From Lachnospiraceae bacterium (GTDB taxonomy: Bacteria > Bacillota > Clostridia > Lachnospirales > Lachnospiraceae): a DNA stretch of 15,647 nucleotides. Shown piece after piece: positions 6,704-13,651 of the stretch. The position numbers and the translations under genes are program-made. The DNA is taken from NCBI GenBank assembly GCA_900767585.1, contig CAAFZP010000126.1:1-15647 (forward strand). Direction: 5' to 3'. Each line of letters opens with the position of its first letter. Position 1 is the first letter of the stretch. The notes beneath the pieces were generated by a model, which saw nothing but the letters and a program-made list of their open reading frames with translations, made no database searches and was not told the DNA's origin.

Positions 6704-6796
6704 GGAGGGTGCATATGTGCGACGCACATATTTAGGATGCACCCGACGACCTACCACAGAGCGTAAGCGATGTGGTGATTCCCGAAGCGAGGGTGC
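6704..6796 (+). repeat. Structured repeat motif, copy B
   Basis: GGGTGC (6707-6712) pairs with GCACCC (6739-6744). It encloses an 8-bp hairpin (6713-6720 with 6724-6731, loop GAC) and the same TTAGGAT (6732-6738) as copy A. ACCACA (6753-6758) pairs with TGTGGT (6771-6776). Between them GAGCGTAAGCGA fits tandem G-A pairs, a GC/GC step and a GUAA tetraloop. Copy B ends with a second GGGTGC (6791-6796) that could compete for GCACCC. It begins right after the J-domain stop codon and ends about 40 bp before maf. Confidence 0.7.
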
Positions 6797-6836
6797 ACTA
6801 CCCGTTTATTATAAATATACTTGAAGGGGAGAAACA

Positions 6837-7478
6837 ATGGAGAACATCATTTTAGCATCACAGTCTCCACGCAGACAGGAAATCCTGTCGCTGGGTGGAT
6901 ATGAATATAAAGTATGCGTATCTTCGGCGGAGGAGCAGATTCCACCGGAAGAATTGGAGAATCTGACACCACAGGAGCTGGTCGAACGACTGGCGCGTGT
7001 GAAAGCAGAAGATGTGTACCGCAGAAACTGTAATAAGAACTCGGAGGAAGAAATCACAGTGATCGGTGCAGATACCGTGGTTGCCGTGGACGGCCGTGTG
7101 CTTGGAAAACCAAAGACAGAGGAAGAAGCATATGAGATGCTTTCCATGCTTGAAGGCCGCACACATGACGTATTTACCGGCGTATGTATCCTGTGGACAA
7201 ATCCGGATACGCCTGCGGAGATACAGGGAAATACTTTCCACTGTCACACGAAGGTAACATTTTATCCGATGACGGAGGAAGAAATCAACAACTACGTTGC
7301 TACGGGCGACTGCATGGATAAGGCAGGTGCCTATGGCATCCAGAGCGGAGCTGCGAAGTATATCCAGGGCATCGAAGGGGATTATCTGAACGTAGTTGGA
7401 CTGCCTTTGTCAAAAATTTATCACGTTTTGAACGAAAAATTATCAAATCTTACAATAAGAAAATGTAAAAACGTGTAA
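6837..7478 (+). CDS. maf: Maf-family nucleotide pyrophosphatase (dTTP/UTP-type)
   Basis: A 213-aa house-cleaning enzyme that hydrolyses non-canonical or selected nucleoside triphosphates (dTTP and UTP in the YhdE branch) to monophosphate and pyrophosphate in the cytoplasm. Family marks are LASQSPRRQEIL (6-17), GADTVV with the catalytic Asp79, GKPKTEEEA (90-98), EGRTHDVFTG (106-115), and DKAGAYGIQ (161-169). The last is typical of the dTTP/UTP-specific branch. The start follows GGGGAG at about 6826-6831. It is separated from the J-domain gene by 134 bp holding structured copy B. A weak AT-only hairpin follows its stop. The length is slightly over the usual 190-200 aa because of a short C-terminal extension. 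Confidence 0.93.
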   Translation: MENIILASQSPRRQEILSLGGYEYKVCVSSAEEQIPPEELENLTPQELVERLARVKAEDVYRRNCNKNSEEEITVIGADTVVAVDGRVLGKPKTEEEAYEMLSMLEGRTHDVFTGVCILWTNPDTPAEIQGNTFHCHTKVTFYPMTEEEINNYVATGDCMDKAGAYGIQSGAAKYIQGIEGDYLNVVGLPLSKIYHVLNEKLSNLTIRKCKNV

Positions 7479-7496
7479 AATAAATTATACAAAATG

Positions 7497-7516
7497 CAAA
7501 AAATGACGATTTTTTG
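7497..7516. terminator. Weak A/T hairpin after maf
   Basis: CAAAAAAT (7497-7504) pairs perfectly with ATTTTTTG (7509-7516) around GACG. The 3' arm itself provides the U-tract, and the A-tract gives the same on the other strand. It is AT-rich, so a terminator role is only plausible. Confidence 0.4.
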
Positions 7517-7560
7517 TATATATTATCTAAAAACGAAAATAAAATTTGTATAAAATGCCG

Positions 7561-7588
7561 TTGCAAAAAAATAAATATGTGCTACACT
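7561..7588 (+). promoter_or_regulatory. Promoter of the structured RNA
   Basis: TTGCAA (7561-7566) and TACACT (7583-7588) are separated by 16 bp. Transcription would start near 7595, directly at the first hairpin of the structured RNA. Confidence 0.55.
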
Positions 7589-7594
7589 AATACA

Positions 7595-7846
7595 TGTAGC
7601 AGCGAGACAGGCTGCTATGACAAATATAGAAGATCAACACCACGCATTGTACAGGGGGAAGGGTTACATAGCCGTGATGTTGCATATAAATAGAGCGTCA
7701 GGGCTCGGTATTATATGAAGGTCTTGTTACGTGTAGCAAGTAGTGTTTCCTTATGTGGTAAAAGAGAGGGTACCACATAAGGGGATACTATCAAAATCAA
7801 TTACGGATGTTCAAAACAGGAGGATGCGGATGCAGCCTCTTTTTTT
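7595..7846 (+). ncRNA. Candidate free-standing structured RNA of about 250 nt
   Basis: There is no convincing gene here, but there is a chain of hairpins. H1 is TAGCAGC/GCTGCTA (7597-7603 with 7611-7617). H2 is 7635-7644 with 7673-7682 (10 bp, one mismatch). H3 is CATATAA/TTATATG (7683-7689 with 7711-7717), continuing to GAGC/GCTC (7693-7696 with 7703-7706). H4 is 7723-7740 with CTTG/CAAG ends. H5 is a 20-bp helix (7741-7760 with 7771-7790, three G-U pairs) with loop AAAGAGAGGG. An intrinsic terminator closes the unit at 7846. A separate promoter begins two bases later. This makes a stand-alone RNA more likely than a leader, although read-through into the AAA+ gene cannot be excluded. I do not recognise it as 6S, tmRNA, RNase P, SRP RNA, T-box or a known riboswitch. 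Confidence 0.6.
7818..7846 (+). terminator. Intrinsic terminator of the structured RNA
   Basis: GAGGATGC (7820-7827) pairs with GCAGCCTC (7832-7839) with one A-G mismatch and loop GGAT, followed by T7840-T7846. The 5' arm includes AGGAGG (7818-7823), which also looks like a ribosome binding site. Confidence 0.75.
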
Positions 7847-7847
7847 C

Positions 7848-7876
7848 TTGCAGAGAAAGACGGAATTTCGTATAAT
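7848..7876 (+). promoter_or_regulatory. Promoter of the TerB/AAA+ operon
   Basis: TTGCAG (7848-7853), a 17-bp spacer and a perfect TATAAT (7871-7876). It starts two bases after the U-tract of the preceding terminator and about 80 bp before the next start codon. Confidence 0.7.
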
Positions 7877-7957
7877 AATAAAAGGTTCGTATTTCGACGG
7901 AGACGTAGCGTACGATGATATATGAGCAATGAAATATAAGGATAGAGGATAACCGAT

Positions 7958-9613
7958 ATGTGGGGATTTCATACTGTAAAAGTAAAAGAAAACAGCCGGC
8001 GCATGTTTGATCTGTGTATGCGTCGTGCACAGAGCATTGGACATGCGGATTATGTCCGGACAGATGGACGGATGGATCTGGCACACACCTTCCGTACAGA
8101 TATGCTGCATTTCCTGATATATCTGGCATATTCGGATGGATCGGTGAACAAAGAGGAAATCAAATACATCAATCTGTTGTTCGGCACGCAGTTTGATGAG
8201 AAGATGATCCGGGATTATGCAGACCGCTGGGGACTGCGGTCCGAGAGTATCCGGGATCATGCTCCGCGGTCATTAAGTTCCTTTGTTCATTCCAATATCG
8301 GTGGTGAGACCGGAGAATTTTCAGACAGTTATTATGATCTGGTACAGTTATATGTGACGACATTCAATTATATTGGCAATGATCTGATTGCGTGCAACGA
8401 GGAGGTTGCATCCTCGGAGATTCAGGCATTATCTTCGTATATTGAACTGATCACGGAGGAAATCAACCGTGTGCGCGGAGATATGGAGGATTACAAACCG
8501 ACGATCGAGTTCAAGCCGGGAAGCAAGGTCAAGCAGGAGGACAAGCCGGATTATTCGTACTGGTCCGATACGCTTGAGACGCGGCGGACGAAGATTTCCA
8601 CGCCGGACCATCCGGTGGAAGCTGCGCCGACTGCAAGAGAGGACAGAGACAACCGCGCAGAGACAGCCACGCCGGAGAGAAAACAGACAGCAGATATGGC
8701 AGACACAGAACAACCATTCCGTATGCGGACGGAACCGTCAGCGGCACAGCCGCTGCCAGAGCAGAAGGAACGGAAGAAGGAGTTCAATACGGAGATTGAT
8801 ATACAGACTCTGCTTAAGCAGTTGAACGATCTGACCGGTATGCAGAGTGTAAAGACCGAGATCAACAACATGATCAACCTGCTCAAAATCTGCAGGATCC
8901 GTCAGGAAAATGGACTTCAGACACCACCGGTCACAAACCATATGGTATTCCTCGGAAATCCCGGAACCGGTAAGACGACTGTGGCGAGAATCCTCGCGAA
9001 AATCTATCATGGACTTGGCGTTTTGTCAAAAGGGCATCTCGTGGAAGTTGACCGTTCGGGACTTGTCGCCGGATATATGGGACAGACGAGTGAGAAAGTC
9101 ACAGAAGTGATTGAGAAGGCGAAGGGCGGCATCTTGTTTATTGACGAAGCGTATGCGCTTGCAAATGGGCAGCAGGGCGATTTCGGACAGGAAGCAATCG
9201 ATATACTAAATAAAGCGATGGAAGATAACCGGGATGATCTGATCGTCATTGCGGCCGGATACCATGACGAGATGCAGGATTTCTTAGATGCGAATCCGGG
9301 TCTTCGTTCCCGTTTCAACCGGACGATAGAATTTCCGAATTACAGTGCAGATGAGCTCGTCGAAATCATGTGTAACCGGGCGAAGACACTCGATTATACA
9401 CTGACAGACGATGCAGTTGCGTATGTGCAGCAGCTTTTTGCGAAGACACTGGCGTTTCCGCCGGAGAATTTTGGCAATGCGCGGTCGGTGCGGAATTATC
9501 TTGACCGTATCATTCACAATCAGGCGAACCGTCTGATTGCGGAAAATAATTTTAAAGAGGAAGATCTGACTCGACTCACACTCGCAGATGTGCAGTCGGA
9601 GAAACTGGAATAA
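7958..9613 (+). CDS. TerB-like domain + AAA+ ATPase of the SpoVK/CbbX type
   Basis: A 551-aa ATPase. Residues about 48-170 resemble a TerB/DUF533-type helical domain (LIYLAYSDGSVNKEEIKYIN at 53-72). A polar, low-complexity linker covers about 180-275. The C-terminal AAA+ module belongs to the CbxX/CfqX (SpoVK) group: Walker A GNPGTGKT (333-340), Walker B ILFIDEAYAL (392-401), arginine-finger region NPGLRSRF (446-453) and sensor 2 GNARSVRN (506-513). AAA+ proteins of this group remodel protein partners as hexamers. The partner here is unknown, and the TerB-like part may recruit it. The start follows GAGG at 7945-7948. The decarboxylase gene begins one base after its stop, so the two are probably coupled. 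A dedicated sporulation role should not be assumed from the SpoVK likeness. Confidence 0.88.
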   Translation: MWGFHTVKVKENSRRMFDLCMRRAQSIGHADYVRTDGRMDLAHTFRTDMLHFLIYLAYSDGSVNKEEIKYINLLFGTQFDEKMIRDYADRWGLRSESIRDHAPRSLSSFVHSNIGGETGEFSDSYYDLVQLYVTTFNYIGNDLIACNEEVASSEIQALSSYIELITEEINRVRGDMEDYKPTIEFKPGSKVKQEDKPDYSYWSDTLETRRTKISTPDHPVEAAPTAREDRDNRAETATPERKQTADMADTEQPFRMRTEPSAAQPLPEQKERKKEFNTEIDIQTLLKQLNDLTGMQSVKTEINNMINLLKICRIRQENGLQTPPVTNHMVFLGNPGTGKTTVARILAKIYHGLGVLSKGHLVEVDRSGLVAGYMGQTSEKVTEVIEKAKGGILFIDEAYALANGQQGDFGQEAIDILNKAMEDNRDDLIVIAAGYHDEMQDFLDANPGLRSRFNRTIEFPNYSADELVEIMCNRAKTLDYTLTDDAVAYVQQLFAKTLAFPPENFGNARSVRNYLDRIIHNQANRLIAENNFKEEDLTRLTLADVQSEKLE

Positions 9614-9614
9614 G

Positions 9615-10946
9615 ATGTATAAAACATGGATAAAGGATGGGTTAAGCGAATATCTGAGAGAACCGCACGCTGTCTGGCATATGCCGGGTCATAAACGGCG
9701 TGCCTGTTATGGAGATGTTCTGGATGAAATTGACGCATGGGATGTGACGGAAGTACCCGGAACCGATGATCTTTATCTGCCGGAAGGATTTATCAAAAAA
9801 TCGCTCGGGCAGCTGCGGGACATCTATCATACATGTGGAACGTATTATGTGGTAAATGGAGCGACGGGTGGGATATTCACTGCGCTAGCTGCATGTACAA
9901 AACCGGGAGATACGATATTGGTTGCTCGAAACTGCCATAAGTCTGTGCACAATGCAGCGGCACTTCTGCAGAGAAACTGCGTGTATGTAAAACCTGTCTG
10001 GCACACAGAAGATTTTACAGATCTGCCGGATGGGTATGTGGATGCCTCAGATGTTGCAGATATGCTGCAGACACATCCGGAGATACGGGCGGTTGTTGTG
10101 ACATCGCCGACGTACGAGGGTGTAATCTCGGATATAGGGAGAATCGTGCAGGAAGCACATAAGGCAGGGGCATACGTGATTGTCGATGAGGCACATGGAG
10201 CGCATCTGCCATTTTTAAATCCACAACAATCTGCAATCAACATGGGTGCAGATCTCATCGTGCAGAGCCTGCATAAGACATTGCCTGCGATGACACAGAC
10301 CGCGCTTCTTCATGTGAATCGTGTGGAGCTTGTCGCACGTGCAGAGTCGGCTCTTGCGATGCTGCAGACATCGTCCCCATCGTATATTATGATGATGAGC
10401 ATGGAGTCGGCGGTTGTGTATATGGCGCGTCAGGATTTTTCGGAATATAAGACCGCACTTGCCGCATTTCGCCGGAAAATGAAAAAAGATACCTTTTCAC
10501 ATATACATCTGCTTTCAGGAGAAGATGTCGAACAGGCTGGAAGTTATGCGTTTGATGAGACGCGTCTGACCTTTTTGTCGGATATGGCGGGACCATTTAT
10601 GATGCAGCTTTTGGCAGATGAAGGAAATATTGTATGTGAGATGGCTGGAACAAACGATGTGGTTTTGATATCTACGGTCATGGACCGGGAGTCGGATTTT
10701 GATCATCTGTTCAGGACATTGAAACATGTGGATGCCATTCTGTCTGAAAATGTGGATAGAAGAGACGATAACGCAGGTGAAATGCCGGATTTTTCGGCGC
10801 TGACCGGGAGAGTGGCAGAGGCACCGGTATATGTATATCCGCCGGGAAGCTATATTGTTGCAAAAGGAGAAATATTCACAGAGGAGATTGTGCAGTTGCT
10901 GCGTAAAAACTGGGAAGCAGGACTACGAATCAGAGGATTACAATAA
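9615..10946 (+). CDS. PLP-dependent Orn/Lys/Arg decarboxylase family protein
   Basis: A 443-aa fold-type I PLP enzyme of the Orn/Lys/Arg decarboxylase family, which forms polyamines or their precursors from basic amino acids. The N-terminal family signature MPGHK is at 23-27. ARNCHKSVHNA (104-114) fits the PLP phosphate region. VDEAHGAHLPF (190-200) gives the cofactor-binding Asp191 and His194, and SLHKT provides the Schiff-base Lys221. The short C-terminal part ends PPGSYIVAKGE, typical of the Firmicute YaaO/SpeA-like branch. Which amino acid is used cannot be decided. The ATG at 9615 is preferred over an in-frame ATG at 9588, which lies inside the AAA+ gene. There is only a 1-bp gap to that gene and 18 bp to the response regulator gene. 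Confidence 0.88.
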   Translation: MYKTWIKDGLSEYLREPHAVWHMPGHKRRACYGDVLDEIDAWDVTEVPGTDDLYLPEGFIKKSLGQLRDIYHTCGTYYVVNGATGGIFTALAACTKPGDTILVARNCHKSVHNAAALLQRNCVYVKPVWHTEDFTDLPDGYVDASDVADMLQTHPEIRAVVVTSPTYEGVISDIGRIVQEAHKAGAYVIVDEAHGAHLPFLNPQQSAINMGADLIVQSLHKTLPAMTQTALLHVNRVELVARAESALAMLQTSSPSYIMMMSMESAVVYMARQDFSEYKTALAAFRRKMKKDTFSHIHLLSGEDVEQAGSYAFDETRLTFLSDMAGPFMMQLLADEGNIVCEMAGTNDVVLISTVMDRESDFDHLFRTLKHVDAILSENVDRRDDNAGEMPDFSALTGRVAEAPVYVYPPGSYIVAKGEIFTEEIVQLLRKNWEAGLRIRGLQ

Positions 10947-10964
10947 GAATGGGGAGAAAACAAA

Positions 10965-11693
10965 ATGAATGTTGTAATTTGTGATGACGAAAAGCAGGAC
11001 CGCCAGATGCTGCTGGAGTATCTGGAACGGTTTTGCAGGGAACAGTCGGTTGAAATGGAAATCTATGAGAAAAATGGAGTGGCATCTCCGGCAGAGATGA
11101 TTGCATTTGTCAGAAAATATGCAGTGGATGCACTTTTCCTGGATATCGACATGCCACAGATTTCGGGGGATCTCGTGGCACAGGAACTCGGGGCGGAATG
11201 CCCGGAAGTATGTATCATCTTTTTTACAAATCGGGATGAACTGGTTTATGATATGATAAAATACAAACCATTCCGGTTTATCCGGAAACAATGTCCGGCG
11301 GAGATCGAAGATGCATTGATGGCTTTGGTGCGGCGCACGATGCTGGATGGCGAGGTTGTGCTCGACAAAGGAAAATATGGACAGGTATGTGTCCGGGCAA
11401 GTGAAATCAGGTATGTAGAAGTTGTCAAACATCAATTGGTGTATCATATGGACGATTATGATGTGTATACGCGCGGAAGTATGGCAAAGTGTGAGGCGAA
11501 GTTAAATATTTTCGGATTTCTCCGTACACATACTGCATATCTGGTCAATATATGCAACATTAAACGGATTGGGAGAAAAGAAATAGAACTGTTGGATGGA
11601 ACGGAGATTCCTGTAGGTGTGAGCTATCGGGAAAACATGATTCGCGGTTATAAAACAATGTTGGAGAGACTCAGATATGGACAGCCTGATTGA
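10965..11693 (+). CDS. AgrA-like response regulator, LytTR DNA-binding
   Basis: A 242-aa two-component regulator. The receiver domain (about 1-118) has the acidic pair CDDE (6-9), the phospho-acceptor Asp60 in FLDIDMP, FFTN (86-89) as the switch region, and KPFRFIRK (101-108). A LytTR DNA-binding domain covers about 135-235 (EIRYVEVVKHQLVYH, FLRTHTAYLVN, and IPVGVSYRE at the end). GGGGAG at about 10951-10956 precedes the ATG. It overlaps the kinase gene by 17 bp and is 18 bp after the decarboxylase gene, so all four genes from 7958 look like one operon. It probably acts on the agrBD promoter, whose direct TTGAAA repeats are a candidate site. Confidence 0.92.
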   Translation: MNVVICDDEKQDRQMLLEYLERFCREQSVEMEIYEKNGVASPAEMIAFVRKYAVDALFLDIDMPQISGDLVAQELGAECPEVCIIFFTNRDELVYDMIKYKPFRFIRKQCPAEIEDALMALVRRTMLDGEVVLDKGKYGQVCVRASEIRYVEVVKHQLVYHMDDYDVYTRGSMAKCEAKLNIFGFLRTHTAYLVNICNIKRIGRKEIELLDGTEIPVGVSYRENMIRGYKTMLERLRYGQPD

Positions 11694-12963
11694 TATAGTT
11701 GAATTTGGTGCAAATTTGATAGATGGTGTGCTGGCAGCGGCGTTTATGCTGATATTACTGGGAAAGAAAAAGAAACTTCCGGTCTGGGCAGTTGTGGCGA
11801 TTACGACAGGATTTGTGGTTGCAAATGTAATCCTGCAGAATGTATTTCCGGATAGTCCGGAGAATATCCTGTGTTATATCGGAATCATGATCCTCTATGC
11901 ATGTAGCTGCATTAAAGGCCGGATCACGCAGAAACTGTTCTATATGACGATATGGAATATTCTGTTAATGTTCTGTGGGTTGATTTATGCGGCTGTCTAT
12001 GGGTTTATCCTGCGTGGAAAGCCGGGAATCGAGTGGCAGATGACAGCCATCCAGCGGTTGCAATATCTGCTCGGATCAAAGCTGAACCTGATACTGCTCA
12101 CAGCGTTGATATTATTTATCTTAAAGAGGACAAAAATAAAATCCGGAATGCTTGTTATGAACTTTGTTGTGTTTTTGATCAGCATTCTGGTTGGTATTAT
12201 ATTAGATATTATGCTGGATTATCAATATCTCGATACGAGAGGAAAAATGGCGGTCGGGATTGCGATGATCGGTATTTTTACCATCAATATTTTCGTATAC
12301 CTGGCGTCATATCAGCTTAATAAAGCACAACGGCTGCAAATGGAAAACCAGCTTTTGCGGATGTCACAGGAAGAACAGAAAGACAGCATGGAGCGAATGA
12401 TGAAACAGCAGGAAAAAAATAGAATTCTGCGGCATGATATCAGACATTATTTTACGGTGTTTCAGGAGCTTCTGGCAAAAGGAAAAACGGAGGATGCACA
12501 GAGATATGTGCAGGAGGTCCTCGATACCGACTTACAGGCAGCGGGAATTTATATGACAGGGGACGAAATCCTGGATGCAGTTCTGAATCATTGTGACGGA
12601 ATCTGCAGACAGAAGGGAATCACATTTATTGCCAGAGTGAGCGCGCATCTGCCGAAGTCACAAATGGAATTTGCAATTATGCTTTTGAATCTGCTCGAAA
12701 ATGCAGTGGAGGCAGAAGAAAAGGAAACAGAAAAAAGAATTGAACTTGAAATGTATGAGAGTGCCGGCTTGTATCTTGTCACCATCAAAAACCGGATCAG
12801 CCAATCTGTGCTGGAGACGAATCCGGAATTTCATACGCAAAAGTCGGATACAAGTATTCACGGATTAGGAAGAAAAAGTGTAAAAAGATTGGTGCAGGAC
12901 ATGGAAGGTACCTTTTACGAAGAGGAAAAAAACGGGTATTTTATATCAAATATTGTCCTATAA
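11677..12963 (+). CDS. AgrC-like sensor histidine kinase (GHKL ATPase)
   Basis: A 428-aa membrane kinase. The N-terminal sensor has six or seven hydrophobic segments within residues about 14-210. A coiled-coil-like linker follows (212-248, rich in Gln, Glu and Met). The dimerisation box is LRHDIRHYF, with phospho-acceptor His253. The GHKL ATPase domain shows the N box LLNLLENAVEAE (Asn342) and the G box HGLGRKSV (395-402). This matches the AgrC/HPK10 class that senses cyclic peptide pheromones. The start ATG lies 17 bp inside the regulator gene, eight bases after GGAGAG (11663-11668). The pheromone genes follow on the same strand, making AgrD the likely ligand. Confidence 0.92.
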   Translation: MDSLIDIVEFGANLIDGVLAAAFMLILLGKKKKLPVWAVVAITTGFVVANVILQNVFPDSPENILCYIGIMILYACSCIKGRITQKLFYMTIWNILLMFCGLIYAAVYGFILRGKPGIEWQMTAIQRLQYLLGSKLNLILLTALILFILKRTKIKSGMLVMNFVVFLISILVGIILDIMLDYQYLDTRGKMAVGIAMIGIFTINIFVYLASYQLNKAQRLQMENQLLRMSQEEQKDSMERMMKQQEKNRILRHDIRHYFTVFQELLAKGKTEDAQRYVQEVLDTDLQAAGIYMTGDEILDAVLNHCDGICRQKGITFIARVSAHLPKSQMEFAIMLLNLLENAVEAEEKETEKRIELEMYESAGLYLVTIKNRISQSVLETNPEFHTQKSDTSIHGLGRKSVKRLVQDMEGTFYEEEKNGYFISNIVL

Positions 12964-13005
12964 TGAAAAAGTATGCCGTTTAAACGACCAATCTTGCCAG
13001 GGTAC

Positions 13006-13033
13006 TTGAAATTTTTGAAAAATCAGTTATTGT
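13006..13033 (+). promoter_or_regulatory. Promoter and possible AgrA-like box upstream of agrB
   Basis: TTGAAA (13006-13011), a 16-bp spacer and TATTGT (13028-13033) form a plausible promoter. A second TTGAAA (13015-13020) repeats the first nine bases later. LytTR regulators often bind short direct repeats near -35, so this is a candidate autoregulatory site. No clear terminator is seen between the kinase stop and this point. Confidence 0.4.
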
Positions 13034-13066
13034 AGATGCAAGAGATGAAAACAGGGAGGAAATCCT

Positions 13067-13651
13067 ATGGAGCGTCTTGCACATGCAATCACTGATTTTT
13101 TAATGCGCAGAGAAGTGATACCAAAAGAAGAATATGAGATCTATGTTTATGGATACGCAGTTTTTTTGGAACAGATAATCCAGGTAATCGGCTTTATCTT
13201 ATTGGGGATTATCACGGGAAATCTGTTACATACGATTCTGTTTTTGGGCGTGTTTTATCTGCTACGCAGTTCTTTTGGCGGATATCATGCGGAGACCTCC
13301 ATGGTATGTATGCTGGTAAGCTATGGCGGCTGGGGAGCAGTCATGATTCTTACAGAGTATGTATGTACATATCCGGAGATTCCGATGGCACTTTGGATGT
13401 TACTGGCGTTCGATATCGGAATTCTGGCAAAGCTTGGCCCGGTCGCTCACGCGAACAAACCGTTAAGTGACGCGCAGAAATGTCGGAACAAACGTACAGG
13501 ATGCATACTGCTGGGAGTTCTTACACTGTTGGCATTTCTTTGGAGAACTTGTGTTAATGTTGGCACTGTTTATATAGGTACGGTCACCTTTGTGGCAGTG
13601 TTAGCAATTTTAGGCAGACGAAAGGAAGGAAAGAAACATGAAGAAAATTGA
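13067..13651 (+). CDS. agrB: AgrB-like peptide-processing membrane protease
   Basis: A 194-aa membrane endopeptidase that cuts the AgrD precursor after the core and helps form its cyclic (thio)lactone. The family signature RSSFGGYHAETSMVC contains the catalytic His74 and Cys81, with the same seven-residue offset as in the staphylococcal enzyme. Hydrophobic segments lie around 36-66, 78-100, 106-121 and 146-182. KKHEEN is the C-terminus. GGGAGG at 13054-13059 is seven bases before the ATG. The last 14 bases overlap agrD, which is the usual tight coupling of protease and substrate. Confidence 0.93.
   Translation: MERLAHAITDFLMRREVIPKEEYEIYVYGYAVFLEQIIQVIGFILLGIITGNLLHTILFLGVFYLLRSSFGGYHAETSMVCMLVSYGGWGAVMILTEYVCTYPEIPMALWMLLAFDIGILAKLGPVAHANKPLSDAQKCRNKRTGCILLGVLTLLAFLWRTCVNVGTVYIGTVTFVAVLAILGRRKEGKKHEEN

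Noticed and set aside
7595..7846. T-box, 6S RNA, SRP RNA or known riboswitch in the maf/AAA+ gap
   Set aside because: The T-box end consensus, the long central bubble of 6S, the SRP GGAA tetraloop region and the usual riboswitch cores are not seen. The GGGTACCAC here is part of a simple 20-bp helix.
7743..7925. Small reading frame, or its 31-aa part from ATG 7830 behind AGGAGG (7818-7823)
   Set aside because: The AGGAGG is the 5' arm of a terminator hairpin, the frame crosses that terminator and the strong promoter at 7848-7876, and the peptide has no recognisable features.
8429..9010. Several long open frames on either strand inside the AAA+ gene
   Set aside because: They are shadows of the GC-rich codon pattern, with arginine- and serine-rich, low-complexity products and no ribosome binding sites.
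9588..9614. Upstream in-frame start of the decarboxylase
   Set aside because: It lies inside the AAA+ gene and has no ribosome binding site, and family homology begins after the ATG at 9615.
11997..12320. Alternative + and - frames inside the kinase gene
   Set aside because: The 428-aa kinase frame contains all expected motifs, and these frames have none.
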